34,247 nt of DNA from Acidobacteria bacterium 13_2_20CM_2_57_6 (GTDB taxonomy: Bacteria > Acidobacteriota > Terriglobia > Acidiferrales > UBA7541). The position numbers and the translations under genes are program-made. Shown here in pieces: positions 24,385-33,569 of this stretch. Below the pieces are notes generated by a model, which was not told where the DNA came from, did not search any database, and saw only the letters and a list, made by a program, of their open reading frames with translations. Where the stretch lies: the NCBI GenBank assembly GCA_001917435.1, contig MNEA01000009.1, forward strand, positions 1 through 34,247. The letters run 5' to 3'. Numbering within the stretch: position 1 is the first letter of the stretch; every line of letters begins with the position of its first letter.

Positions 24385-25296
24385 ATGCTCCGGTCGACCC
24401 TGCTCAAGCTTTCCGAAAGCAAAGCCTTCGCCAATTGGGTCACTTCCAATGGCATGACGCGCCGCATGGCGCGCCGATTCGTAGCCGGCGAGACGCTGGA
24501 CGAGGCCATTGCCGCTGCCCGCGAGTGCAATAACGTAGGGATGCACGCCAGCCTCGATTACTTGGGCGAAAATGTCGCCACCATCTCGGACGCGCAGCAC
24601 TCCCGCGATGCCTATTTGGAGATTTTTGAGCGCATCGCCCAGGAGCGTCTGCATGCCAACGTTTCCGGCAAGCTCACGCAACTCGGTCTGGACATCAACA
24701 TTGAGTTTTGCGAAGGTTTGCTTCGCTCCATCGTGGAACGCGCCGCCAGCTTCGACAATTTTCTGCGTATTGACATGGAAGGCTCTCCTTACACGCAGCG
24801 CACCATCGACCTCGTCAAACGCGTTCGAACTCGCAATCCCGCCATCGGAACGGTCATTCAATCCTATCTGTACCGTAGCGAAACCGATGTCGTGGAACTG
24901 CTGTCTTGCGGCTGCCGCATCCGGCTGTGCAAGGGCGCGTACAAGGAATCAGAAGAAGTTGCCTTTCCGCGAAAGGCCGATGTGGACGCCAATTTCGTCC
25001 GGCTGATGCACGTCCTGCTGTCCAGCGGCTTCTACCATGGTATTGCCACGCACGACCCGCGCATGATCGCTGCCACGATTCGCTTTGCGGCGTCAAAACA
25101 GATTTCCAAGGACGATTTCGAATTTCAGATGCTGTATGGAGTTCGCACCGACTTGCAGCGGCGGCTTGTCAAGGATGGCTATCGCGTCCGCATCTATATC
25201 CCTTACGGCAAAGACTGGTTTCCGTATTTCATGCGGCGTCTGGCGGAACGTCCCGCAAACCTAGCCTTCCTGATTCGCAATTTCTTGCGCAAGTAA
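24385..25296 (+). CDS. Proline dehydrogenase (monofunctional, FAD-dependent)
   Basis: A 303-residue PRODH that oxidises proline to pyrroline-5-carboxylate, the first step of proline breakdown. Family motifs are ARRFVAGETLDEAI, ISGKL-like VSGKLTQLGLDI, FLRIDMEGSPYT, VIQSYLYRSE, IRLCKGAYKE, GIATHDPRMI and FEFQMLYGVR. The C-terminal YIPYGKDWFPYFMRRLAERP carries the conserved Arg pair. It is the single-domain form, without the P5C dehydrogenase half of PutA, which is not in the window. No clear ribosome-binding site precedes ATG 24385, but the N-terminus matches family length. It may be cotranscribed with trxB. Confidence 0.93.
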   Translation: MLRSTLLKLSESKAFANWVTSNGMTRRMARRFVAGETLDEAIAAARECNNVGMHASLDYLGENVATISDAQHSRDAYLEIFERIAQERLHANVSGKLTQLGLDINIEFCEGLLRSIVERAASFDNFLRIDMEGSPYTQRTIDLVKRVRTRNPAIGTVIQSYLYRSETDVVELLSCGCRIRLCKGAYKESEEVAFPRKADVDANFVRLMHVLLSSGFYHGIATHDPRMIAATIRFAASKQISKDDFEFQMLYGVRTDLQRRLVKDGYRVRIYIPYGKDWFPYFMRRLAERPANLAFLIRNFLRK

Positions 25297-25318
25297 ATTC
25301 CGCCTGCAGTTCACCTCT

Positions 25319-26713
25319 TCAGCCGTCAATTATATTTTTCGCTGCCGTTCGGCGGTGCGGGATCACTCGGATGCCATACTTGGGGCGCAGCGTAACGGAA
25401 GCAAAGATTTCAATGGGATGTCCAGGGACAATTTCGAGATGAAATCTCTGCTGAATCATGGCCAGCAGCAGCGTTGCTTCCATCATCGCGAAGGACGCGC
25501 CAACACAAACACGCGGCCCCCCGCCGAAGGGAAAATATGCGAAACGTGGGATTCTTCCCGACCGGACTGGGTCGTCCCTCCAGCGCTCGGGGTCGAATCG
25601 GTCCGGGTCGGGGAAAAAGCGCGGATCGCGTTGCGTCCGCCATTGCAAAATGAAAACGTTTGATCCCGCTGGCACGCGGTATCCGCCAAGCTCGCAATCC
25701 TCCAGGGCTCTCCGGCCAATGCCCCACACCGCGGGATAAAGGCGCATCGTTTCCTTGAGCACCATTTCCGTATAACGCAATCGCGGAAGGTCCTCGGGCG
25801 TCGGGACACGGCCGGCCAGGACCGTTTGCAGTTCCTGGGCGAGCTTCGCCTCGATGTGTGGGTTTTGGGCAATCAAGTAGCAGGCCCAAGAGAGCGCAAT
25901 CGCCGTGGTCTCATGGCCGGCCAGAAAAAGCGTCATCACTTCGTCTCGCAGCTGTGCGTCGCTCATGGGGTTGCCGTCCGCGTCGCGCGCCTGAAGCAAC
26001 ATATCCAAAAGGTCTTCGCGCGGCTCCCCGGAAGAACGCCGTTCCCGTATGATGCCGCCAATGATCTCGTTCAATTCGCGGATAGCGCGCCATTCTCGGA
26101 TCGCGAATCGAACGGGAATATCGAAACGAAACAGCATCGCCAGACTCGCGTTGACTATGAATCTCCCCGTAACGACTTCCATTGCGTGTCCGACACGTTC
26201 CGCGGCATCAGTGACTTCCGCGCTATACAGACATTGCCCGACGATCTCCAGGGTCACGCGCATCATGTCTTCATGGATGTTGCGCTTAACCTTTTCCTTC
26301 CACGAATCCAGCATGCAGCCGGCGGCGCGCGTCATTACCTGCGCGTAAGACAGGATACTTTGGCGGTGAAAGGCCGGCTGAATGAGGCCGCGTTGGCGCT
26401 TCCAAAAATCTCCCTCGCTGGTCAGTAAACCCCGTCCGAGTACACGCGCCAGCGCGCGATAGTCTTCGGATTTTGTGAATTTTGCTGCATTGGCGACGAG
26501 CACTGTTTCTATGTCGCGCGGGTGGACCACCAAATACACTGGAACGTGGGCGAGATGCACGCGCACCACGTCGCCGTATTCGTCGGCACAGTTTTTGTAA
26601 AAACCAAGCCAGTCGCGCGACACCTCAATCAGGCTGCCAAGCAGAAATCGCCCCTTTGGCCCGGGGGCATTGGCCAGTGGTGCTTTCGTCGCGGAGGCTG
26701 GAGCAGTTGCCAT
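25319..26713 (-). CDS. Cytochrome P450
   Basis: A 464-residue P450 monooxygenase. The heme-ligand loop FPFGGGPRVCVGASFAMMEA places the axial Cys at 403. The K-helix ExxR is ETMR (321-324), the I-helix oxygen motif is AGHETT (265-270) and the PERF-like segment is FDPERW. Length and absence of an N-terminal anchor indicate a soluble bacterial enzyme; the I- and K-helix style resembles fatty-acid or terpenoid hydroxylases, but the substrate cannot be read. It lies 10 bases downstream of the O-methyltransferase gene in the same direction. A redox partner is needed. The 7Fe ferredoxin at 28851 is a nearby candidate, which is inference. Confidence 0.95.
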   Translation of the reverse strand: MATAPASATKAPLANAPGPKGRFLLGSLIEVSRDWLGFYKNCADEYGDVVRVHLAHVPVYLVVHPRDIETVLVANAAKFTKSEDYRALARVLGRGLLTSEGDFWKRQRGLIQPAFHRQSILSYAQVMTRAAGCMLDSWKEKVKRNIHEDMMRVTLEIVGQCLYSAEVTDAAERVGHAMEVVTGRFIVNASLAMLFRFDIPVRFAIREWRAIRELNEIIGGIIRERRSSGEPREDLLDMLLQARDADGNPMSDAQLRDEVMTLFLAGHETTAIALSWACYLIAQNPHIEAKLAQELQTVLAGRVPTPEDLPRLRYTEMVLKETMRLYPAVWGIGRRALEDCELGGYRVPAGSNVFILQWRTQRDPRFFPDPDRFDPERWRDDPVRSGRIPRFAYFPFGGGPRVCVGASFAMMEATLLLAMIQQRFHLEIVPGHPIEIFASVTLRPKYGIRVIPHRRTAAKNIIDG

Positions 26714-26723
26714 AACTTAACTT

Positions 26724-27380
26724 CTAGTTCTTCCGGCAGACAGTGACGCCATCGCGCAGGGGGATTAAAACGGGGTAGAACTCCTTCGTGGCGTAGACGA
26801 GCCGGTTGAACTCCTGAATACCCTTCGTGTGAATGTCATCCGGTGCGGCCGGCCGCGCAGCCTTTCCCGACCACAGCGTGTTGTCGGTGATGAACAGTCC
26901 GCCGCGGCGGAGCTTGGGCAGCGCCACGCGTAGTGCGGCAGGGTATTGGTGTTTGTCGATGTCGTTGAAGATCAAGTCGAACGTGCCCGGCGCCTTCTTT
27001 AGCAGTTCAAGCGCGTCGCCGACGCGCACGTCGATGCGTTTGGCGACTCCTGCGCGGCGAAAATAATCCTTCGCGCGGCGCGCTTTTTCCGGATCGCCGT
27101 CCGTATAAATCACTTTTCCCTTAGGCCCCGCCGCACGCGCCAGCCAGATTGTGGAATAACCAATGGCCGACCCCATCTCAAAAATCCTCTTTGCGCTAGA
27201 CACCTGCACAAACAGGGTCAGCAAGCGCGCTACCGCCGGCCCGATAATCGGAACGCGGTTCTGCGCGGCGTAATCTTCGATTTCGGCGACAACCGCGTCG
27301 CGCTCCGGCAGCATCTGGTAAATATATTCTTCGACCTCGTCTTGAATGTAGCCGCTGCGCAGATTTTCTGTACGAATCAC
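26724..27380 (-). CDS. SAM-dependent O-methyltransferase
   Basis: A 218-residue class I methyltransferase related to the catechol / caffeoyl-CoA O-methyltransferase family (Methyltransf_3). The SAM motif is FEMGSAIGYSTIWLARA (67-83). Further landmarks are VIYTDGDPEKA, VRVGDALELL, LIFNDIDKHQYP and a post-motif GGLFITDNTLWSG. The start ATG 27380 overlaps the stop of the upstream UPF0173 gene (ATGA), and the P450 follows closely. The three genes are thus probably one transcript. The methyl acceptor is unknown. Confidence 0.9.
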   Translation of the reverse strand: MIRTENLRSGYIQDEVEEYIYQMLPERDAVVAEIEDYAAQNRVPIIGPAVARLLTLFVQVSSAKRIFEMGSAIGYSTIWLARAAGPKGKVIYTDGDPEKARRAKDYFRRAGVAKRIDVRVGDALELLKKAPGTFDLIFNDIDKHQYPAALRVALPKLRRGGLFITDNTLWSGKAARPAAPDDIHTKGIQEFNRLVYATKEFYPVLIPLRDGVTVCRKN

Positions 27381-28090
27381 AGTTTCTCTCCTGGCTTCAG
27401 CGCGTAAATTTTCAGTCCTTTGATTTTCTTCGTTTCTTTGCGCAGTTCTTCCGCCGTGCCCGTCAGGAACGGAAACGTTGCGTAGTGCATTGGCACGACA
27501 TACTTCACCCCAAGCAGGCGGATGGCATACGCCGCTTCGCGCGGGCCCATGGTGAAGCGATCGCCGATTGGCAGCATCGCGAGGTCCGGCTTGTAGAGTT
27601 CGCCGATCAATTTCATGTCGCCGAAAAGCGCTGTATCGCCTGCGTGATACACCTTGAACCCGCCTGGCATGCGAATGATATACCCCGCAGGCTCCCCGCC
27701 GTAGTGCCGCACTCCGTTATCGTCGATCGAGTTCGAATGAAATGCGTGCGTCATGGTGAGTTCAAACTCACCGATTGTTTGCGAGCCGCCCTTGCCCATC
27801 GGGCAAGTCTCCTCTCCAAAGCCTTTGCGCTCAATCCACAGACATGTCTCGAATATTGCCGCAATTTTCGGTTTGAACTGCTTGGCTAGGGCCAGAAGAT
27901 CGCCCAGGTGATCGGTATGCGCATGAGTCAGGAAAATCGCGTCTAGCCGCGCAAGTTTTTTCAGAGCGTCCGGACGCCATGGATTCGTCGTCACCCACGG
28001 GTCAATCAAAGCCACCTGGCCAGAAGGCGTCGTCAGCGAAAATGTGCTGTGGCCAAAATAGGTGATGCGATTGCCCTTGGTGTTGAGCAT
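27377..28090 (-). CDS. UPF0173 metallo-beta-lactamase-fold hydrolase
   Basis: A 237-residue member of the UPF0173/YtkL-like branch of the metallo-beta-lactamase superfamily. It opens with ITYFGHSTFSL. The metal motif HAHTDH is at 56-61, and further metal-site segments are MTHAFHSNS, VYHAGDTALFGDM and VPMHYATFPFL. No reaction is established for the family. ATG 28090 is preceded by GGAG seven bases upstream. Its stop overlaps the O-methyltransferase start, showing translational coupling. Confidence 0.93.
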   Translation of the reverse strand: MLNTKGNRITYFGHSTFSLTTPSGQVALIDPWVTTNPWRPDALKKLARLDAIFLTHAHTDHLGDLLALAKQFKPKIAAIFETCLWIERKGFGEETCPMGKGGSQTIGEFELTMTHAFHSNSIDDNGVRHYGGEPAGYIIRMPGGFKVYHAGDTALFGDMKLIGELYKPDLAMLPIGDRFTMGPREAAYAIRLLGVKYVVPMHYATFPFLTGTAEELRKETKKIKGLKIYALKPGEKL

Positions 28091-28144
28091 AAGCAGTCTC
28101 CAAGAGAGGCCGAAAAGTACTGGGTTAGATCGCGCAGCTCGTCG

Positions 28145-28678
28145 CTAGTCGGAACGCGGCGCCAGCAGCGTTCGAACCGCTGACTCATAAGCGTCCCGCG
28201 GGCCTTCGCCGAACATATGTCCGGCCTGCCTGCCGTCTTTGCCATAGAAGAACGTAGCTGGCAAGGATCCATTCCAACTTGGAAGCACTGCCTGTGTGAA
28301 CTGTGTGAAGTCCGCTTCTCCGCCTGCTTTTTTCCGGTAATTGGGAAACACCGGCTTATAGCGGGCCAGAAAACGCCGCATCAGAATTAAATCGCCATCG
28401 TCATCCATGCTTACGCCCACGACTTTCAGGCCTTGCGGGGCGTACTTCTTCGCCAGTTCATTTAGCATGGGGTACTCGTCGCGGCACGGTTCGCAATAGG
28501 TCGCCCAAAAATTGACGAGCATCGGCTTCCCGCGATTTTGCTCGAGCAGTTTCAGATAGCCCTGCGCGTCAATGATCTCTGGATCACGCGAGGCAGCCGT
28601 CTTCGAAGCCTGCGGCGTGGCCAGCGCGGTCGCCGCAGCCATCAAAACGAGTAAGAATGAAGAAATGCGAATTTTCAT
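28145..28678 (-). CDS. TlpA/ResA-like thioredoxin-fold protein
   Basis: A 177-residue exported thioredoxin-fold protein. The N-terminus is a signal peptide (MKIRISSFLLVLMAAATALA). The active site is NFWATYCEPC, with the CxxC pair of a reductase. VVGVSMDDDGDLILMRRFL and the cis-Pro segment LPATFFYGKDGR complete the fold. Such proteins reduce periplasmic disulfides or serve cytochrome maturation; the partner is unknown. ATG 28678 follows GAAGGAAGG and gives a clean signal peptide, unlike an in-frame start at 28747. It lies 54 bases upstream of the UPF0173 gene and is divergent from the ferredoxin gene. Confidence 0.9.
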   Translation of the reverse strand: MKIRISSFLLVLMAAATALATPQASKTAASRDPEIIDAQGYLKLLEQNRGKPMLVNFWATYCEPCRDEYPMLNELAKKYAPQGLKVVGVSMDDDGDLILMRRFLARYKPVFPNYRKKAGGEADFTQFTQAVLPSWNGSLPATFFYGKDGRQAGHMFGEGPRDAYESAVRTLLAPRSD

Positions 28679-28760
28679 GTGCCTTCCTTCTCCTCTCATT
28701 GTATCCATACCTCCGCCGGTTGAGAAACTCCCGCCCCCCGCGTACAATTCCCTTAGCTGC

Positions 28761-28790
28761 TTGTCGCGTCGGGCAGCCGCGTGATATAAG
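28761..28790 (+). promoter_or_regulatory. sigma70-type promoter of the ferredoxin gene
   Basis: TTGTCG (28761-28766) and TATAAG (28785-28790) have an 18-base spacing, with transcription expected near 28797. The leader of about 54 bases leads to a strong AAAGGAG before ATG 28851. Confidence 0.55.
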
Positions 28791-28850
28791 GAATTTTTGC
28801 CGGTTGTGCTGTTCCGCGCCGGTCCGCTGCCCGAACAAAGGAGACCCGTA

Positions 28851-29120
28851 ATGGCTTACGTGATTGCCGAGCCGTGCATCGGCACCAAAGACACCGCGTG
28901 CGTGGATGTCTGCCCGGTGGACTGCATTCATCCGCGCAAAGACGAGCCGGCGTTCGAGTCGGAAACTCAGCTTTACATCCATCCGACCGAATGCATCGAT
29001 TGTGGCGCGTGCGTACCCGTTTGTCCGGTGACCGCTATTTTCGCGCTCGAAGACCTCCCGGAAAAGTGGAACAACTTCACTCCGATCAATGCCGACTGGT
29101 ATGCAAAGCAGGGGAAGTAA
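28851..29120 (+). CDS. 7Fe (3Fe-4S/4Fe-4S) ferredoxin, Thermus type
   Basis: An 89-residue electron carrier. Cysteines are at 9, 17, 21 and 25 ([18 protein letters not shown]) and at 48, 51, 54 and 58 ([12 protein letters not shown]). The missing Cys between 9 and 17 is the hallmark of a 3Fe-4S first cluster beside a standard 4Fe-4S cluster, as in Thermus and Azotobacter 7Fe ferredoxins. ATG 28851 is preceded by AAAGGAG. An in-frame extension from 28797 is rejected. It is a monocistronic unit bounded by its own promoter and a strong terminator. It could supply electrons to the P450 encoded at 25319-26713, which is only inference. Confidence 0.94.
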   Translation: MAYVIAEPCIGTKDTACVDVCPVDCIHPRKDEPAFESETQLYIHPTECIDCGACVPVCPVTAIFALEDLPEKWNNFTPINADWYAKQGK

Positions 29121-29160
29121 CTCGGTCTCATAGGATGTACTGAGGTTGTTTTCGAATTTG

Positions 29161-29189
29161 GGCGGCACGTCCGGTGTGCCGCCTTTTTT
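29161..29189 (+). terminator. Rho-independent terminator after the ferredoxin gene
   Basis: GGCGGCAC (29161-29168) and GTGCCGCC (29176-29183) form a perfect 8-base-pair GC-rich stem with a 7-base loop, followed directly by TTTTTT (29184-29189). This is the clearest terminator in the window. Confidence 0.92.
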
Positions 29190-29312
29190 GATGCCGTCTC
29201 CCACGGTCTGAACTCAATCGAGAGTATCGATTCTCACCACCCTGGTCGTCATGCCAACTCTTTTGGGCCGGGAATCATCTACCATCCTGAAGGTGACGTG
29301 TGGAGGTCTGGA

Positions 29313-31088
29313 GTGCAGCTTGGAAATCGCTGTCTAGCCCTAGTCATTTTTCTATTCAGCTTGGCTGCTTTTTCGACGGTCTCGGCCCAGATTCCACCTG
29401 CTCACAAACCACAGCCGCAGCGGAGCTCCTCCACGCTGGAGGGCCAGTGGCGCGGTTCGCTCCAAGCCGGGGAAGCGATGCTCCATCTCGTTCTGCACGT
29501 CACAAAAGCCGAAGATGGTTCCCTCAAAGCCACCATTGATAGCCTAGACCAAGGCGTCTACGGCATTGAAGTGACTTCATTCGCCCAGAAAGATTCCATT
29601 CTCCGCTTCAGCGTGGCTTCCGTGAGTGCTTCCTATGAAGGAAAACTTGCAGCGGATCAGCGCGGCATCGAAGGCGACTGGATGCAGGGTAGCGTCAGCC
29701 TTCCTCTCATTTTTCACCGTCAGGCCGCGGGAGCCGGTGCAAGAAAACTGTCCGACGCCATCGCGAGCGCCGAAGGAGTATGGCAAGGCGCGCTCGAAGG
29801 CAACGGCATGCGCTTGCGCTTGCAATTGCACGTCTCGCATGATTATCGCAATCAGCTCGTCGCTGCGCTCGATAGCCCCGACCAGGGAGCAAGTGGACTG
29901 CCCGCCGTCAAGGTGAGCCAGAAAGACGCTAGCTTTCACTTTGAAATCCCCATGGTCAGCGGCGTTTATGACGGCACGCTGAACGCCGCAAGAACGGCCA
30001 TCAACGGAAGCTGGACGCAGAACGGCACCGAGCGGAAGCTTGATTTTCAACGCTCCGACAAGCTTCTGGAACTCGTCCGTCCGCAAAATCCTGTAAAACC
30101 CTATCCTTACCAAGAAGAAGAAATTACCTTTCCGAACGAGAAAGCGAAAATCTCACTCGCGGGCACGTTCACTCTTCCGCGCGGCCAGGGACCGTTTCCC
30201 GCTGCTATTCTGCTCGGCGGTTCCGGGCCAAATGACCGCGACGAATCCCTCGCTGGGCATCGTCCCTTCCTGGTGCTTGCGGATCACCTGACGCGAAAAG
30301 GCATCGCCGTTCTGCGCTTCGACAAACGCGGAAACGGCAAGTCCACCGGAGACTACGCGAACGCGACGATGGAGGACTTCACCGCCGACGCCGAGGCGGC
30401 CCTCGCCTATCTGAAGACTCGCAAGGAAATTGATCCAAAGAAAATCGGCCTCATTGGTCATAGCGAAGGCGGCATGATCGCGCCCTTGATAGCTGCGCAT
30501 TCCGGTAACGTTGCCTGGATCGTGCTTCTCGCGGGCCCCGGCCTCAATGGCGAAGACACTCTTTTGCTGCAGTCTGAGCTGATCTTGAAGACTGCGGGCT
30601 TCGGCGATGCCCAGATTGCCGTGGCTCGTGAATTCAATAAACAAGCGTACGCGCTGGTTCGCCAGGAAAAGGATTCCGCAACTCTGCAAGTTAAGTTGAA
30701 TGATCTCGTCCACTCCGCCGCCATGAGCGCGTCTCTTCCGCCGGACGCCCTGCAATCGCAAGTGCAATTGATGGCCTCGCCGTGGTTCCGTTTTTTCCTC
30801 GATTATGATCCCGTTCCTGCTTTGCAAAAGACGTTGTGTCCTGTTCTGGCTTTAAACGGTGAAAAGGACCTGCAAGTTTCGCCAAAGGAGAATCTCGCCA
30901 AAATCCAGAAAGCCCTGCAAGACGGCGGCAACAAAGACTTTCAAACCATCGAATTGCCGGGCTTGAACCATCTCCTGCAGCACGCTCCGGCGGGCTTGCC
31001 CAATGAATATGGCGAAATCCTGGAGACCATGGCGCCGGAGGCGCTGAACGCTGTCTCCGACTGGGTGCTAAAGCACACCGCTCATTGA
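29313..31088 (+). CDS. Exported alpha/beta hydrolase with duplicated N-terminal domain
   Basis: A 591-residue secreted hydrolase. A signal peptide (MQLGNRCLALVIFLFSLAAF, cleavage near TVSA) is followed by two similar beta-rich domains. The first (about 40-135) begins LEGQWRGSLQAG. The second (about 150-250) begins AEGVWQGALEGN, and both share a D(S)xDQG motif. The alpha/beta-hydrolase domain (about 265-591) has an oxyanion-type GGSGPNDRDE, nucleophile elbow GHSEGG (Ser384), acid Asp in LNGEKDLQ and His in PGLNHLL. The relatives are dienelactone-hydrolase-like or cinnamoyl-ester-hydrolase-like enzymes; the substrate is unknown. I use GTG 29313 because GGAGG lies 6 bases upstream; GTG 29298 is also possible. 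Confidence 0.85.
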   Translation: MQLGNRCLALVIFLFSLAAFSTVSAQIPPAHKPQPQRSSSTLEGQWRGSLQAGEAMLHLVLHVTKAEDGSLKATIDSLDQGVYGIEVTSFAQKDSILRFSVASVSASYEGKLAADQRGIEGDWMQGSVSLPLIFHRQAAGAGARKLSDAIASAEGVWQGALEGNGMRLRLQLHVSHDYRNQLVAALDSPDQGASGLPAVKVSQKDASFHFEIPMVSGVYDGTLNAARTAINGSWTQNGTERKLDFQRSDKLLELVRPQNPVKPYPYQEEEITFPNEKAKISLAGTFTLPRGQGPFPAAILLGGSGPNDRDESLAGHRPFLVLADHLTRKGIAVLRFDKRGNGKSTGDYANATMEDFTADAEAALAYLKTRKEIDPKKIGLIGHSEGGMIAPLIAAHSGNVAWIVLLAGPGLNGEDTLLLQSELILKTAGFGDAQIAVAREFNKQAYALVRQEKDSATLQVKLNDLVHSAAMSASLPPDALQSQVQLMASPWFRFFLDYDPVPALQKTLCPVLALNGEKDLQVSPKENLAKIQKALQDGGNKDFQTIELPGLNHLLQHAPAGLPNEYGEILETMAPEALNAVSDWVLKHTAH

Positions 31089-31220
31089 TCGAATCGCCTA
31101 GTCACGACCCTGCGAGTCCCCCCGCAACCCATTGAAGTGCGCACTTCGGGCATCCTCACGCCGCTGGAATTCATAAATTTGCGTGACAGGTTATGATGGT
31201 AGTGAGAAAAAACTGTCCCC

Positions 31221-33359
31221 ATGCCGCAGAAATTCCATCTTTCCTTGCTCATTCACGCGCACCAGCCTTGCGGCAATTTCGAGCATGTCCTCGAGAAAGC
31301 CTACGACTCATCCTATCTTCCGTTTATCGAGCACCTCGAAAAGCATCCGAAAGTTCATCTTGGCCTCCACTATTCCGGGCCGCTTCTTACTTGGATTGAG
31401 CAACATCGGCCTGAGTATTTCGTTCGCCTGAAAAAACTCGTCCAATCCGGCCAAGTGGAACTTGTTGGTGGCGGCTTCTATGAGCCGATCCTGGTCTCGA
31501 TTCGTCCTGAAGATCAGCACGAACAGATAGCGCGCCTGGCCGCCTATCTGGAGAAGCACTTCGGCAAGCTGCCTTCCGGTGCGTGGCTTGCCGAGCGCGT
31601 TTGGGAGCCGCAGCTTCCCACCGCGCTGGCCTCCGCAAATGTTGCCTACACTCTTGTTGACGACATGCATTTCCTCGCCGCGGGCTTCGAGCCCGAAGAA
31701 CTCTTTGGCCCCTACATTGCCGAAGACCGTGGCAAGGCCGTGTGGCTTTACCCGGGGCAGAAAGCTCTCCGCTATCTCATTCCCTTCGGCAAGGTCGAAG
31801 ACGTCATCGCCTATCTGCGCGATGCCGCCGCCGTCCACCCGTGTGGCGTGGCCGCCATGGGCGATGACATGGAAAAATTCGGCGTCTGGCCTGGGACGCA
31901 CGAACATTGCTACAAGGATGGCTGGCTCTCCGCTTTCTTTACCGCGCTGGAAGAAAATTCCGATTGGTTGGAAGTCTCCACCCCTGGGGCTTATCTGGAA
32001 TCACATGCGCCTCTCGGCCGCGCCGATTTGCCCACCGCATCCTATACCGAGATGATGGAGTGGGCGCTTCCCACGCGCGTCCGCCAGCGCTATCACGAGG
32101 TACTGAAGGAGTTCGGCGCGCGTCCCGAAGTGCTTTCCTTCCTGCGCGGAGGTTCTTGGCGCGGTTTTTTCCGCAAGTATCCCGAATCCAACCTGCTTCA
32201 CAAAAAAATGCTTCGCGTTTCCGCGCGCATCGCCGCCGCGCCCGCTCACCGCGACGGCGCGAAACCCTCCGATGAATTGCTACAGGCTCGCGACCTGCTC
32301 TTGCGTGCCCAGTGCAACGACGCCTATTGGCACGGCATCTTCGGCGGAATCTATGCGCCGCATCTTCGTACCGATCCTTGGCGCAACTTGATTCGCGCCG
32401 AGGCGATCGCGGACCGCGAGACGCCCGGCGCGCTCGCGCCGCGTGTCGAGCTCCTGGACTACGATGCTGACGGCGCCAACGAGCTGCTCTTTACCTCTCT
32501 CGAAGCTCAGGCGCTTGTAAAACCCAATGACGGCGGCACCATCGCCACGCTCGATTTTCGCCCTGCGGCCGCCACGCTCGTCAACTCTATCCTCCGCCGC
32601 CCCGAGGCCTATCACACGCGCTTGCGCGAAGCCGCGGGAAAGCCCGCCACCGGCGCCGTCGCTTCCATTCACGAACAAACCCGCGTCAAAGAACCCGGCC
32701 TCGAGCGCTTCCTTCGCTACGATCGCTGGCCGCGCCACGCCTTCCGCGTCATGATTTTTGATCCGGATCGCACTCACGCCGATTACGAAATTCTCGAATT
32801 GCGGGAAGACGCCGGATTTGCCGGTGGCGTCTTCACCGTAAAGAATTCCGCGCCAAACGAAGCCGAGCTTTTCCGCGCCGATTCCCTGGCGTTGCAAGGC
32901 AAGCCGGACTCGGCGTCCGCCAAACTTCTGCTGCTCAAGCAGTACGCTTTCAGCCCCGCCACGAACGGCTTCGAAGCGGCCTGCGTGATCACCCTGAAGT
33001 GCAAGGAAACTCTCGAGAAGCCCGTGGCCGTCGGCATTGAGTCGGTCATCAATCTCCTTGCGCCCACGGAGCCCGACCGGTTTTTTGAGACGCCGCTCGG
33101 TAAGAAAAATCTTCGCTTCAGTGGCTCGATGCCCGGCCCCATCCTGCGCATGGAAGACGGCTGGCAGCGCGTCCGCGTTTCACTGCACGCTCCGCTCGTC
33201 GAAGATTTCTGGGTCGCCCCGATTGAAACGGTTTCCGAATCCGAGGAAGGTTTCGAGCGCGTCTATCAGGGCTCTCAGATCCTCGCCGTCTGGCGCCCTC
33301 CGCTCACCACCCAGAAGACCTGGTCCGCTCGCCTCGTCTGGTGCGTCGAAGCCTTCTGA
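31221..33359 (+). CDS. GH57 glucanotransferase/alpha-amylase-like enzyme
   Basis: A 712-residue glycoside hydrolase family 57 protein of the 4-alpha-glucanotransferase type, with C-terminal DUF1925/DUF1926-like beta domains. Conserved regions are IHAHQP (11-16), GGGFYEPIL (83-91), AERVWEP with nucleophile Glu125, and GDDMEKFGVWPGTHEH (214-229) with the catalytic Asp at 215 or 216. These match the Thermococcus-type enzyme. It would rearrange or hydrolyse alpha-1,4-glucans in the cytoplasm, since no signal peptide is seen. ATG 31221 gives the standard MPQKFHLSLLIHAHQP start. It has no obvious operon partners. Confidence 0.92.
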   Translation: MPQKFHLSLLIHAHQPCGNFEHVLEKAYDSSYLPFIEHLEKHPKVHLGLHYSGPLLTWIEQHRPEYFVRLKKLVQSGQVELVGGGFYEPILVSIRPEDQHEQIARLAAYLEKHFGKLPSGAWLAERVWEPQLPTALASANVAYTLVDDMHFLAAGFEPEELFGPYIAEDRGKAVWLYPGQKALRYLIPFGKVEDVIAYLRDAAAVHPCGVAAMGDDMEKFGVWPGTHEHCYKDGWLSAFFTALEENSDWLEVSTPGAYLESHAPLGRADLPTASYTEMMEWALPTRVRQRYHEVLKEFGARPEVLSFLRGGSWRGFFRKYPESNLLHKKMLRVSARIAAAPAHRDGAKPSDELLQARDLLLRAQCNDAYWHGIFGGIYAPHLRTDPWRNLIRAEAIADRETPGALAPRVELLDYDADGANELLFTSLEAQALVKPNDGGTIATLDFRPAAATLVNSILRRPEAYHTRLREAAGKPATGAVASIHEQTRVKEPGLERFLRYDRWPRHAFRVMIFDPDRTHADYEILELREDAGFAGGVFTVKNSAPNEAELFRADSLALQGKPDSASAKLLLLKQYAFSPATNGFEAACVITLKCKETLEKPVAVGIESVINLLAPTEPDRFFETPLGKKNLRFSGSMPGPILRMEDGWQRVRVSLHAPLVEDFWVAPIETVSESEEGFERVYQGSQILAVWRPPLTTQKTWSARLVWCVEAF

Positions 33360-33569
33360 TTCTCCGCCGCCACGTCTCCTCGGTATTCGCTCGTTCCGCT
33401 GCAGAGTTCTATGGTGGGTCAGTTTCCCGGTAACGTCACTCGCCCGGAAAAATGTAAACGTTCCAGGCGACAAAGAGCGACAGATCTTCGAAGGCCTTTC
33501 CGCACGGACCATACTCCAGTTGATACGCACCGATTTATTCGCCTATGATTCGCATCTGGAGGTATGGCG

